The position numbers and the translations under genes were made by a program. Under the pieces are notes generated by a model that made no database searches, was not told where the DNA came from, and saw nothing but the letters and a program-made list of their open reading frames with translations. A DNA stretch of 64,000 nt from Sulfurovaceae bacterium. Lineage in GTDB: Bacteria > Campylobacterota > Campylobacteria > Campylobacterales > Sulfurovaceae. The DNA lies in assembly GCA_028715055.1 (NCBI GenBank), contig JAQTLE010000004.1, forward strand, positions 62,001 through 126,000, in the 5' to 3' direction. Each line of letters begins with the position of its first letter. Positions within the stretch are counted from its first letter, which is position 1. Shown here piece after piece: positions 24,610-33,251 of the stretch.

Positions 24610-27600
24610 ACAAATACCAATTCCCTTTAAAAGATGAAAAAGAGTTTGAATCATTAATTAATGATTTGTGCGAAGAAAAATACGGCATTGAATTTCAAGT
24701 TTATGGGAGAAGAGGTCAAAAACAAAGTGGAATTGATGGGCTTTCTTTTTCGAATAATGAAAAACAAATTGTTTATCAATGCAAAAACAAACTAATAGCT
24801 AGAGATGATACAAAAATTCAAGCTGAGCTTTTAAAAGACATAGAAGATGAAGTTAAATCGGCTAGTACAAAATTTACCAACATAGATACATTTATTTTTG
24901 CGAACTCTTTTAAGCAAGACACTGTTTTGCAAGATAAAGCGACAAAATTAGCATCTCAATATGGCTTTACTATCGTTGTATGGAGCTGGGAAGAGATTGA
25001 AGGATTACTTGAAAAATATCCAAAAGTAGCAAAACACTATTACTCTTGGGCATTTGACAAAAGTATACTAAGTGAAAATGATATAAAACAAAAATTTCAT
25101 GAAAATTCTCTGATTTTACTTTCCTCATCAAATTTATATATTGAAAAAAGTTTTATTGAAATGTCTGAATTTGATGAGATTTTTGAGTTTATAAATAGTG
25201 AAAATTATAAAGATAATTTACTGGTTCTAACAGGAAAAGCGGGTATCGGTAAAACTGCAATACTCAGCAAGATACAAAGTCATCTTATAGAAAACAATAT
25301 GGCATACATAAGTATCAAAAGCGATAAATTCGATATAGACAGCAGAGAATCCTTTTCTAAAATTTTTGGGGTTGAAAATATTTTACACTCTGTAAAACAG
25401 TTAGCTAGGAAAGAAAAAGTTATCATATTAATAGACCAACTGGATGCCCTGTCTTTAACTATGTCATCAAATCAAAAAATGATCAATTTAATTTTAGAGT
25501 TTATTGAGCAGTTAAAGTATATCTCCAATGTAAAAATTATTGTTTCTATCCGTGAATATGATTTAAAAAATGATCCTCTATTCAAAAATTTGGAAGATTC
25601 CAATATTATCAGAACGCAACTATTGAGTTTTGAATATGTCAATGGCAAACTCCAATCTTTTGTAAAAGATTCTACAACATTAAGCAATACCTTAATCGAG
25701 TTATTACGGACACCTTTACATCTCTCGATTTTTATAGATCTATATCCTGATGACAATAGTTGTATATCCATAAAAACTCTACAAGACTTATATAACAATT
25801 TTTGGGAACAAAAAGTTAATAGTAAGTCGATAGAGAGAACTTCGAGACAGAAAATTATTGAGTTATTGAATTCAGTAGTTCATAAAATGAATGAATTGAA
25901 AAAAATTGAAGTTCCTGCTTTGTATTTTGAAGATGAATTTAAAGAAGAAATGAGTCTTTTATTGAGCAATGGTATTTTCAAACAAGAGAATCACAAAATC
26001 TCATTTTTTCATCAAACTTTTTATGATTATGTATTTGCTAGGGATTTTGCCAAAAAAGGTATATCTTTATTTGAGTATATTTTAACAACATCCCAAGATT
26101 TGAGTATAAGGGAACAATTCAAACAGATTATTCAGTTTTTGAGAGGGACTGATCCGGAAAAATATTTATTGGAACTTGACAATATTTTATATTCAGAGCG
26201 AGTTCGATTCCATATCAAGCTTTTATTGATTTCATATCTAGGAAGTCTTGAAAATCCAACTGCAGAAGAGTTTTCATTTATTCAAAAACTTTTTAGAGAT
26301 GATAAAAATTTTGAAAAGTATTTTATTGAGAGTTGGATTTCTGCTGATTGGCTGATCTATTTTAAAGAAGCTGGTTTTTTTAATAATGCAAATTTTCAAA
26401 AATATAACCTACAGAATAGATTAGAAACTTTTATAAACAAAGAAACAGATTTGGTATTTGATATATTGGATAATTGCCAATGTGAAGAGAAAATAAAAAA
26501 CCCTTCAATCATTAATTGCTTAAGTAGATTAGACAACTGGCATGATACAAGCTTTGAAATATTTAAAAAGTATCACTTTTTATTATATGAAGGAGATATT
26601 CATTACTATGACTTAAAAAAGCTTTATCAAAAAATATATCAACTTGATCAAAAATATGCTACAAACATATTTTTTGATTTTTTAAATAAACGAATCGATA
26701 CAGTAGAAGATCATGATAAGAAAGAGTTATTAGACCTTGATTGGTATGAGATATTTGAATTTTTATTAGAACAAAATAATACAGAAATATTGCAAAAACT
26801 ATTAGGGTCAATTTATAAAATTAGTAAAAAATTTTTAAATGAATATTCTAAAAGAGAGTTTTTGATTACTGATAAGGTATTTGATTTTTCTATGTGGCAA
26901 ATTGAAGAATTACATAAAAGCTCATGGGAGATATATCGGAAAACTCTCAATAAGGTATCTCAGTTAGCCATAGATAACAAAGATAGTTTTTTAGAACTTA
27001 TCAAACCATATCAAGATACTCATTATCTTTCGCTTATTACATTTCTAATATTTGGATATTCTAAAACTCCTCATGAATATAGAAGCGAAATATTGAAATT
27101 ATTTACAAATGTAAAGCTTTTAGAAGAACTAGATTTTTCTTATGATAATGGATATGAATTTGCATTACTATTGAATAAGTCTTTTCTACTTTTTAATGAA
27201 ATAGAACAAAAACAAATTTTTAACTCTATAATACAAGTAAATCCAGAATGGCAAAATAAACGGTTTATAGGCAAATATGGGAATGATAAATCCGTATATC
27301 AAGGTACATTTAGAGGATTACAAAAATATGAACTTTTATTTCAACTCGAGATAGAAGATATAAAAAAATTTGGTTATTTCAAAGAGTTTTGTGAATTACA
27401 AAGAAAGTTTTATTGGTATAAGTTAGAAAAACCACATAAGGCAAGAGGAGGATTTATAGGAGCACCTTTATCGGATGATATTTACAACAAAATGAGTTTA
27501 GATAATTGGCTTCACTCAATGAAAGTATTTGATGGAAAAAAATCAAGAAAAAGCGAGGTTTTGGTTTTAAGAGGTGGCAAATCAGAACATTCTCTACAGT

Positions 27601-28901
27601 TTGAAAAAAAGGTTGCAGAAAACCCAGATAATTTTTTTGATTTTTTATTACAACTAAAATCAGAAAATATTCATCCAGATTATTTGTCTGCCGGGCTGAA
27701 TGGACTTATCACAGCGAAATATTACGAGGAAAAAATTTTAAAGATTATTCATTTATATTCAGATATTGATGATAGATGGTTAAAAAGAACTATACTAAAA
27801 GCTATAAAATATTTAATAAGTAAAGATAAGTTCGATGTAAATTTAATAGATATTTTAGAAGTTAATAAAGATATAAGATATCAAGGTCTAGTAAGAGATG
27901 AAAATAAATTTCAAACTATACATGATCATATGTCTAGTTCAATAAATTCTTTTGAAGGTGATTTTGCAGAATTACTGCCTTTAATTTATAAACATGTATT
28001 TAAAGATGAAAATAGCAGAAATAGAGTTTTAAATCTTATTAATGAAGTTATTGCAAAAAATATTGACTTTGTAATATTTGGTTTGCTAAGAACAATAGGA
28101 AATATCGAATCTGTTGATAGACCTTTATTTGTAAAGCTACTAATTGATTTAATTAATAAAGATGAAACAGGACAAGTTGCAATTTATTCTTTACAAAATT
28201 TTCATTATCTATATATGAACAAATTTATTTCAAAAGAAGAAGTAGTAGCTTATATCAGAAAATGTATATCTTTTACGAAGCTTGTAAAAGATAGAGAAGA
28301 TTCAACATGCATAAATAATTTGGGAATGTATTTATATTTTTACTATTTACATGAAGATGATGAAATTTTTGAGGAATTACTTAACGAAGGAATAGATTCA
28401 AACTCTCAAGTTATTCATGGAGTATTACGTCAAATTTTTGAACGAGAAATATATTCAAAAGACAAAGAAAAAGTTGAAAAATCAAAAATGTTTATTTTAA
28501 AATTTAAAGATAATAAAGCAAATGATTATTTTTATACACTTGATTTAGTAAAAATGAATGGACTAAATTTTATTCAAAATGACTTTGAATTTGTAAAAAG
28601 TTTAGCATCATCTCTTCATATAAAGCAAGATGTAAAAAGTTTTATTGAGTATCTTCAAAATGAGTATCATTTAGATACAAATATCGCTGAAAAAATATTT
28701 GAACTTTTAGCAGAGCTAATACAAAATATAGATTCTGTTAAAGATGTTGGTTATTATGACTCACGACCATTGATTGAGTTTATTTTGGAGCTTAACACAA
28801 GAACTAAATCCGATGAAAAAAAATTAGAGATTTTAAATTTGATAGATAAATTTTTAATAAGTGATACGCTAAGATTTAGTACAAAATCAGCAATGGGGTG
28901 A
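24606..28901 (+). CDS. Nuclease-STAND NTPase protein, putative antiphage defence (Avs-like architecture)
   Basis: A 1431-residue protein. Residues ~10-150 look like a PD-(D/E)xK endonuclease of the Mrr/Cap4 type: an early Glu, G-R-R-G-Q-K-Q-S-G-I-D-G (34-45, Asp44) and V-Y-Q-C-K-N-K (56-62, Lys60). Residues ~200-480 form a STAND-type NTPase: Walker A G-K-A-G-I-G-K-T (210-217), Walker B V-I-I-L-I-D-Q-L-D (272-280), a sensor-like S-I-R-E (314-317) and a winged-helix end F-H-Q-T-F-Y-D-Y-V-F-A-R-D-F (~468-481). The remaining ~950 residues are helical, probably a repeat-type sensor. This nuclease-STAND-long sensor order is that of Avs (AVAST) proteins, which sense phage proteins and cut DNA. The subtype cannot be set. 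The gene is visibly AT-richer than its neighbours, suggesting transfer. Start is coupled (ATGA) to the small upstream ORF. Confidence 0.75.
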   Translation: MNKYQFPLKDEKEFESLINDLCEEKYGIEFQVYGRRGQKQSGIDGLSFSNNEKQIVYQCKNKLIARDDTKIQAELLKDIEDEVKSASTKFTNIDTFIFANSFKQDTVLQDKATKLASQYGFTIVVWSWEEIEGLLEKYPKVAKHYYSWAFDKSILSENDIKQKFHENSLILLSSSNLYIEKSFIEMSEFDEIFEFINSENYKDNLLVLTGKAGIGKTAILSKIQSHLIENNMAYISIKSDKFDIDSRESFSKIFGVENILHSVKQLARKEKVIILIDQLDALSLTMSSNQKMINLILEFIEQLKYISNVKIIVSIREYDLKNDPLFKNLEDSNIIRTQLLSFEYVNGKLQSFVKDSTTLSNTLIELLRTPLHLSIFIDLYPDDNSCISIKTLQDLYNNFWEQKVNSKSIERTSRQKIIELLNSVVHKMNELKKIEVPALYFEDEFKEEMSLLLSNGIFKQENHKISFFHQTFYDYVFARDFAKKGISLFEYILTTSQDLSIREQFKQIIQFLRGTDPEKYLLELDNILYSERVRFHIKLLLISYLGSLENPTAEEFSFIQKLFRDDKNFEKYFIESWISADWLIYFKEAGFFNNANFQKYNLQNRLETFINKETDLVFDILDNCQCEEKIKNPSIINCLSRLDNWHDTSFEIFKKYHFLLYEGDIHYYDLKKLYQKIYQLDQKYATNIFFDFLNKRIDTVEDHDKKELLDLDWYEIFEFLLEQNNTEILQKLLGSIYKISKKFLNEYSKREFLITDKVFDFSMWQIEELHKSSWEIYRKTLNKVSQLAIDNKDSFLELIKPYQDTHYLSLITFLIFGYSKTPHEYRSEILKLFTNVKLLEELDFSYDNGYEFALLLNKSFLLFNEIEQKQIFNSIIQVNPEWQNKRFIGKYGNDKSVYQGTFRGLQKYELLFQLEIEDIKKFGYFKEFCELQRKFYWYKLEKPHKARGGFIGAPLSDDIYNKMSLDNWLHSMKVFDGKKSRKSEVLVLRGGKSEHSLQFEKKVAENPDNFFDFLLQLKSENIHPDYLSAGLNGLITAKYYEEKILKIIHLYSDIDDRWLKRTILKAIKYLISKDKFDVNLIDILEVNKDIRYQGLVRDENKFQTIHDHMSSSINSFEGDFAELLPLIYKHVFKDENSRNRVLNLINEVIAKNIDFVIFGLLRTIGNIESVDRPLFVKLLIDLINKDETGQVAIYSLQNFHYLYMNKFISKEEVVAYIRKCISFTKLVKDREDSTCINNLGMYLYFYYLHEDDEIFEELLNEGIDSNSQVIHGVLRQIFEREIYSKDKEKVEKSKMFILKFKDNKANDYFYTLDLVKMNGLNFIQNDFEFVKSLASSLHIKQDVKSFIEYLQNEYHLDTNIAEKIFELLAELIQNIDSVKDVGYYDSRPLIEFILELNTRTKSDEKKLEILNLIDKFLISDTLRFSTKSAMG

Positions 28902-28935
28902 GATTTAATAACATTTCTCATGCATTAATAAATGG

Positions 28936-29028
28936 GTCAGGTAATGTTGATGTTACAAATAACTTTATAGACTCCGAAAATATAGGTGTCAGGTAATGCT
29001 GATGCTACAAATAACTTCTTAGACTCCG
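28936..29028. repeat. Two-copy tandem repeat, 52-nt period
   Basis: A 41-nt unit at 28936-28976 (starting GTCAGGTAATGTTGATGTTA) recurs at 28988-29028 with 37 of 41 positions equal. Both end in TAGACTCCG. Non-coding, directly after the STAND gene. The 14-nt end of the unit also appears after the ORF6N gene at 29775-29789. Confidence 0.8.
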
Positions 29029-29083
29029 CAATGACAATATAGATACTGAAACGAGTTCAGCATTATAAAGATTCCCACCCTTC

Positions 29084-29147
29084 CGACGCGGTTACACTTT
29101 CCAACAATCATATAATAACACTTAAAATCACAATAGGCTAAAAATAT
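29084..29147. repeat. 64-nt non-coding module, copy A (after STAND gene)
   Basis: Starts CGACGCGGTTACACTTTCC and matches 29863-29926 without gaps at 55 of 64 positions. Together with the preceding TAGACTCC element it forms a roughly 135-nt module that follows the STAND gene; a related ~150-nt module follows the ORF6N gene. The rest of the 28902-29227 gap holds the tandem repeat and the ORF6N upstream region. Confidence 0.75.
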
Positions 29148-29151
29148 GACG

Positions 29152-29213
29152 ATTTGACATATTTCACAATTTTACTCAACTTTTTCATTATCATCATAAA
29201 ATATATGTCAAAT
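29152..29213 (+). promoter_or_regulatory. 11-bp inverted repeat upstream of ORF6N gene
   Basis: Perfect arms ATTTGACATAT (29152-29162) and ATATGTCAAAT (29203-29213), 40 nt apart; the right arm ends just before the AGGAGG ribosome site. Candidate operator pair or a long-loop mRNA hairpin controlling the ORF6N gene. Confidence 0.5.
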
Positions 29214-29227
29214 TGTAGGAGGTTACA

Positions 29228-29734
29228 ATGGATGAATTGATAATGCAAGGCGAAATAAATAGTAGAATATTTAATTTACGCAGTAGGCAGATTATGCTAG
29301 ATGCGGACTTGGCAGAACTTTATGGTGTAGAGACAAAATATCTTAAACGGCAAGTACAAAGAAATTTTGAGCGTTTTAATGAAGAAGATTTTATGTTTGT
29401 GCTCTCAAGAGAAGAGTTTGGATTTTTGCGGAGCCAAATTGGCACCTCAAATTTTTCTAAAACTAGAGCAATGCCGTTTGCATTCACGGAGCAAGGAGTA
29501 TATATGCTAGCAACCGTTATTAATAGTCCAATAGCAATAAGCACGACTAAAAATATAATGCGCACATTTGCAAAACTCAGAGAATTTTCAAAACACTATA
29601 ACATACTGGCAAAGCAAATTATAGAGCTTGATAAAAAACATGATAAGCAATACAAGGAGTTAAAAAATGCTCTTGATGAACTTGTCAACAATGCTGCACT
29701 TGCAGATGAGCATGTGATAGGGTTTATAAAATAA
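29228..29734 (+). CDS. ORF6N-domain (KilA-N-associated, phage antirepressor-like) protein
   Basis: A 168-residue protein with an N-terminal ORF6N DNA-binding domain: I-F-N-L-R-S-R-Q-I-M-L-D-A-D-L-A-E-L-Y-G, followed by V-Q-R-N-F-E-R-F and R-A-M-P-F-A-F-T-E-Q-G-V-Y-M-L-A-T-V, and a C-terminal coiled coil (~120-160). Such proteins are common in phages and as single mobile genes in bacterial chromosomes; role uncertain (regulatory). Strong AGGAGG ribosome site. No other phage genes are near. Confidence 0.88.
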   Translation: MDELIMQGEINSRIFNLRSRQIMLDADLAELYGVETKYLKRQVQRNFERFNEEDFMFVLSREEFGFLRSQIGTSNFSKTRAMPFAFTEQGVYMLATVINSPIAISTTKNIMRTFAKLREFSKHYNILAKQIIELDKKHDKQYKELKNALDELVNNAALADEHVIGFIK

Positions 29735-29862
29735 ATGATATGAAATACAGAAGGAGTTTTTAGGCGAAAATGACAACTTTTTAGACTCCATATCAAGTAC
29801 AAAGCAGCACAAAACATAAATTGCAACATTTTGTCTTCAATGATATCTTCCGCCCCCTCAGT

Positions 29863-29926
29863 CGACGCGGTCGCACTTTCCTACAATGATATCATGACAC
29901 TTAAAATCATAATAGGTTTAAAATAT
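29863..29926. repeat. 64-nt non-coding module, copy B (after ORF6N gene)
   Basis: Second copy of the module at 29084-29147 (55 of 64 equal, no gaps), preceded at 29775-29789 by the shared ACTTTTTAGACTCC element. It lies in the 633-nt gene-free stretch 29735-30367, which otherwise shows only the hairpins at 30098-30129, AT-rich DNA and the ileS upstream region. Confidence 0.75.
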
Positions 29927-30097
29927 TGCATTTTTACATATTTTTTAATATTTTTTATCTCCAAAGTTATAATTTACGACATACCATAAACGAGGACATA
30001 TTGACATAGTATGAATAAACGATTTGATGAATAGAATAGGGATGGTTGATAAGGAAAATTTTAAAATAATTCAAGAAAAAATAAAGGGGTTGATTGG

Positions 30098-30129
30098 ACC
30101 CGCTTAAAAAAGCGGGTGTGCCCGAAGGC
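30098..30129. repeat. Paired hairpins in island right edge
   Basis: Perfect 8-bp stem ACCCGCTT/AAGCGGGT with an AAAA loop (30098-30117), followed 2 nt later by GCCCGAAGGC (30120-30129), which on the minus strand is a 3-bp stem with a TTCG tetraloop. GC-rich against an AT-rich background. Possibly a relic of a mobile element end or a terminator of a lost gene. Confidence 0.5.
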
Positions 30130-30367
30130 AAATTGTAAGAAATTATACAATATTTCAAAAACTGTGTAAAGTGGAAAATGATTACTCTCAGCAAAAAACA
30201 TTAGTAGACATTCATAATTTACCAGCGCCTTTGCAATTATTACGATTTTTGCATTACTTTTTCTAAAAAGTAGTAAAGAAAAATTAATCCAAAAATCACA
30301 CCAAAACCAAACCTTAATCCACTTTTGGGTATAATCACCACAATTTAGAGACCGAAGGCATAATGAT

Positions 30368-33127
30368 ATGATAGATTATAAAGATACGCTTTTACTTCCG
30401 CAGACAGATTTTCCAATGCGTGGAAACCTGCCTCAAAATGAGCCGGTCAGATACGCTGCATGGAAGAAAGACGGTGTATATGAGCAGATGAAAACTCTAA
30501 GAGAAGGAAAGCCTAGCTTTACGCTTCATGACGGTCCTCCGTATGCCAACGGCACTATCCATATCGGACATGCACTCAATAAAATACTTAAAGACATAGT
30601 GGTGAAATATCACTATTTCCAAGGCAAATCAGTTCGTTTCGTTCCAGGTTGGGATTGTCATGGATTGCCTATCGAGCAAAAAGTAGAAGAGAGCATCGGC
30701 AAAGAAGCAAAAGAAGCTATGCCTGCTTCTCAGTTTCGTTCGCTTTGTCGTGAACATGCCTCAAAATTCGTAGCTATCCAAAAAGAAGGATTTGAATCTC
30801 TGGGCGTAGTGGCTGATTGGGATAATCCTTATGTGACTATGGATTTCAAATTTGAAGCCAATATCTATAGAACATTATGTGAAGTAGCAAGTAAAGGTTT
30901 GCTCATAGAACGCCATAAACCGATCTTCTGGTCATGGGCTGCCCAAACTGCACTTGCTGATGCAGAGGTAGAGTACAAAGACAAAGAAGATTACTCGATA
31001 TACGTGGCTTTTGAATTAAGCGACAAAACAAAAGAAGAACTCGAAATCCATGGTAAAGCAGCGATAGTTATCTGGACCACGACGCCATGGACATTGCCTG
31101 CAAATACCGGTATATCGCTAAATCCGGACGAGATGTATGTCATCAGTGAAGATGGGTACATCGTGGCTGAAAGCAGATATGGAGCATTATCCGAGATGGG
31201 TATCATAGGCAAACATTCAGGCAGAAAAATTGCCGCTAGAGAACTAGAAAATCATATCGCTATCAATCCATTGAATGACAGAAATTCAACTATCGTTTTG
31301 GGCGAACACGTAATGCTTGACGGCGGTACCGGTGCTGTACATACCGCTCCCGGGCATGGAGAAGACGACTATCGCGTAGGACTCAAGTATGATCTAGAAG
31401 TGCTTATGCCCGTGGATGAAAAAGGGTGTTATGACGAGAGTATAGTAGGGCATCATTTGCTTCCAAATCCAAGCGAATTTGTAGGCATGCATATATTTAA
31501 AGCAAACGCTCCTATCTTGGAACTGCTTGGAGATGCGCTTTTGCATCAAAGCAAGTTCGTTCACTCATATCCGCATTGCTGGAGAACAAAAAAACCGCTT
31601 ATCTACAGAGCAACGAATCAATGGTTCATATCTGTGGACGCCAAACCTAAAGGCGAAGAAAATACTTTGCGCGAGATCGCACTCGAGGAAGTAGCAAATA
31701 CCACATTCTATCCGGCTTGGGGTAGAGGTAGACTTGAAGGCATGATAGAGCAGCGTCCTGACTGGTGTATATCGCGTCAGAGATCATGGGGTGTGCCAAT
31801 AGCATTTTTCCGTGTCAAAAAGACAAAAGAAGTTATCTTTGATGAAAAGGTGCTCAATTTCACAGCTATGATATTTGATAGTCACGGTTGTGATGCATGG
31901 TATGATATGCCAATATCCCAGTTGCTATATCCAGGCAGCGGATACGACCCGGAAGATCTTGAAAAGATCACTGATATTTTGGATGTTTGGTTTGATAGCG
32001 GTTCTACTTGGAACAGTGTGCTAAAAAGCTCGAACTACGACGCGGGACAATATCCTGCCGATCTATACCTAGAAGGCAGCGATCAGCATAGAGGATGGTT
32101 CCAAAGCTCATTGCTTCTTTCAACTGCAGTCAATCATCATGCTCCATATAAAGCTCTGCTTACTCATGGATTTACCGTCGATGAAAAAGGTGAAAAGATG
32201 AGTAAGTCCAAAGGCAATGTCGTAGCTCCTGATGAAGTGACAAAAGAGTTTGGCTCTGAGATCTTGCGTCTTTGGGTAGCGCTCAGTGATTATCAAAGTG
32301 ATCTAAAGATCTCATCCGCAATTCTCAAGCAAACAGCAGAGCAGTACAGAAAGATCCGTAATACATTTAGATTTTTGCTCGCAAATATCAATGACCTAGA
32401 AAACATCGTTGATAACGATAAATTCGGCGAGCTAGACAGATGGATACTTGCAAGCGCAAAAAAAGTATTTGATGAAGTCAAAGTGAATTTTGACAATTAC
32501 GATTTCTTGCGCGGATTTGCGATACTCAATCATTTCTTGACAAACGATCTTAGTGCTATATATATGGATATCTGCAAAGACAGACTTTATTGTGACAGCA
32601 TAAACGGAGATGCTAGACGCTCAGCACAAAGCGCAATGGCGCTTATCGCTAAAAGCATGCTAGCTCTAGTAGCGCCGGTTCTTACTTATACAGCTGATGA
32701 GATACTTGATTTTGCTCCGGCTATGCTAAAAGGAAATGCAAAAAATATATTTGAATTTGAATATATTCAGCTGCCTGAGGTCTGCTCTGATCTTGATGTG
32801 ACGATACTAGCCGATATGAGAGATGCATTTTCCGAGGAGATAGATAAGCTCAAAAAAGAGAAGATCATCAAATCCACATTGGAAGTCGAGCTTGTGAGCG
32901 AAGATGTAGATTTTGATTTTAGCGATCAAAAAGATCTTGAAGATTGGTTCATGGTATCTGATGTTAAAAAATACGGCACTTCTAAAATATTGGCCTCATT
33001 TGAAGTAGGTGGAAAAATATTTGAGATAGCTGCAGCATCACAACACAAATGCCCTAGATGCTGGAGATATAAAAGCACAGCCGAAAATGAACTTTGCAGT
33101 AGATGCGACGAGGTGATTAATGCTTGA
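30368..33127 (+). CDS. ileS: Isoleucyl-tRNA synthetase
   Basis: 919-residue class I synthetase. H-I-G-H (65-68) and K-M-S-K-S (about 609-613) catalytic motifs, an editing domain with T-T-P-W-T-L-P-A-N, and a C-terminal zinc finger C-P-R-C-W...C-S-R-C are present. Normal length for the bacterial form. First gene of ileS - small ORF - gatA - guaB. Confidence 0.97.
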   Translation: MIDYKDTLLLPQTDFPMRGNLPQNEPVRYAAWKKDGVYEQMKTLREGKPSFTLHDGPPYANGTIHIGHALNKILKDIVVKYHYFQGKSVRFVPGWDCHGLPIEQKVEESIGKEAKEAMPASQFRSLCREHASKFVAIQKEGFESLGVVADWDNPYVTMDFKFEANIYRTLCEVASKGLLIERHKPIFWSWAAQTALADAEVEYKDKEDYSIYVAFELSDKTKEELEIHGKAAIVIWTTTPWTLPANTGISLNPDEMYVISEDGYIVAESRYGALSEMGIIGKHSGRKIAARELENHIAINPLNDRNSTIVLGEHVMLDGGTGAVHTAPGHGEDDYRVGLKYDLEVLMPVDEKGCYDESIVGHHLLPNPSEFVGMHIFKANAPILELLGDALLHQSKFVHSYPHCWRTKKPLIYRATNQWFISVDAKPKGEENTLREIALEEVANTTFYPAWGRGRLEGMIEQRPDWCISRQRSWGVPIAFFRVKKTKEVIFDEKVLNFTAMIFDSHGCDAWYDMPISQLLYPGSGYDPEDLEKITDILDVWFDSGSTWNSVLKSSNYDAGQYPADLYLEGSDQHRGWFQSSLLLSTAVNHHAPYKALLTHGFTVDEKGEKMSKSKGNVVAPDEVTKEFGSEILRLWVALSDYQSDLKISSAILKQTAEQYRKIRNTFRFLLANINDLENIVDNDKFGELDRWILASAKKVFDEVKVNFDNYDFLRGFAILNHFLTNDLSAIYMDICKDRLYCDSINGDARRSAQSAMALIAKSMLALVAPVLTYTADEILDFAPAMLKGNAKNIFEFEYIQLPEVCSDLDVTILADMRDAFSEEIDKLKKEKIIKSTLEVELVSEDVDFDFSDQKDLEDWFMVSDVKKYGTSKILASFEVGGKIFEIAAASQHKCPRCWRYKSTAENELCSRCDEVINA

Positions 33128-33251
33128 TCTATCAAAACCGGTATCTAGTGAAGTGATTGTCAGTTCGATCGGATTTATATTCGTGCTTATAAGCATAGGT
33201 TTATTGATAGTAAAATATTATGAAAAAAGATACATTAAGGAGCAAAAGTGA
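33120..33251 (+). CDS. 43-residue conserved-position membrane protein between ileS and gatA
   Basis: Starts inside the last codons of ileS (8 nt overlap) and ends in a GTGA overlap with gatA. It has a single hydrophobic helix (about residues 13-32, [20 protein letters not shown]) followed by a basic C-terminus K-Y-Y-E-K-R. As I recall, Campylobacter jejuni has a similar tiny membrane protein (Cj1060c) at this place between ileS and gatA. Function unknown. Confidence 0.75.
   Translation: MLDLSKPVSSEVIVSSIGFIFVLISIGLLIVKYYEKRYIKEQK

Noticed and set aside
28936-29028. CRISPR array
   Set aside because: Only two units, imperfect, with an 11-nt gap too short for spacers and no cas genes.
29228-29734. 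Prophage remnant around the ORF6N gene
   Set aside because: A single ORF6N gene without integrase, capsid, terminase or tail genes; such genes also move alone.
29084-29926. Integron attC sites in the repeated module
   Set aside because: No RYYYAAC/GTTRRRY core pair conserved in both copies and no integrase gene seen.
29967-30194. 75-codon minus-strand ORF in the gene-free stretch
   Set aside because: No ribosome site, crosses the GC-rich hairpins, low-complexity aromatic composition; treated as chance.
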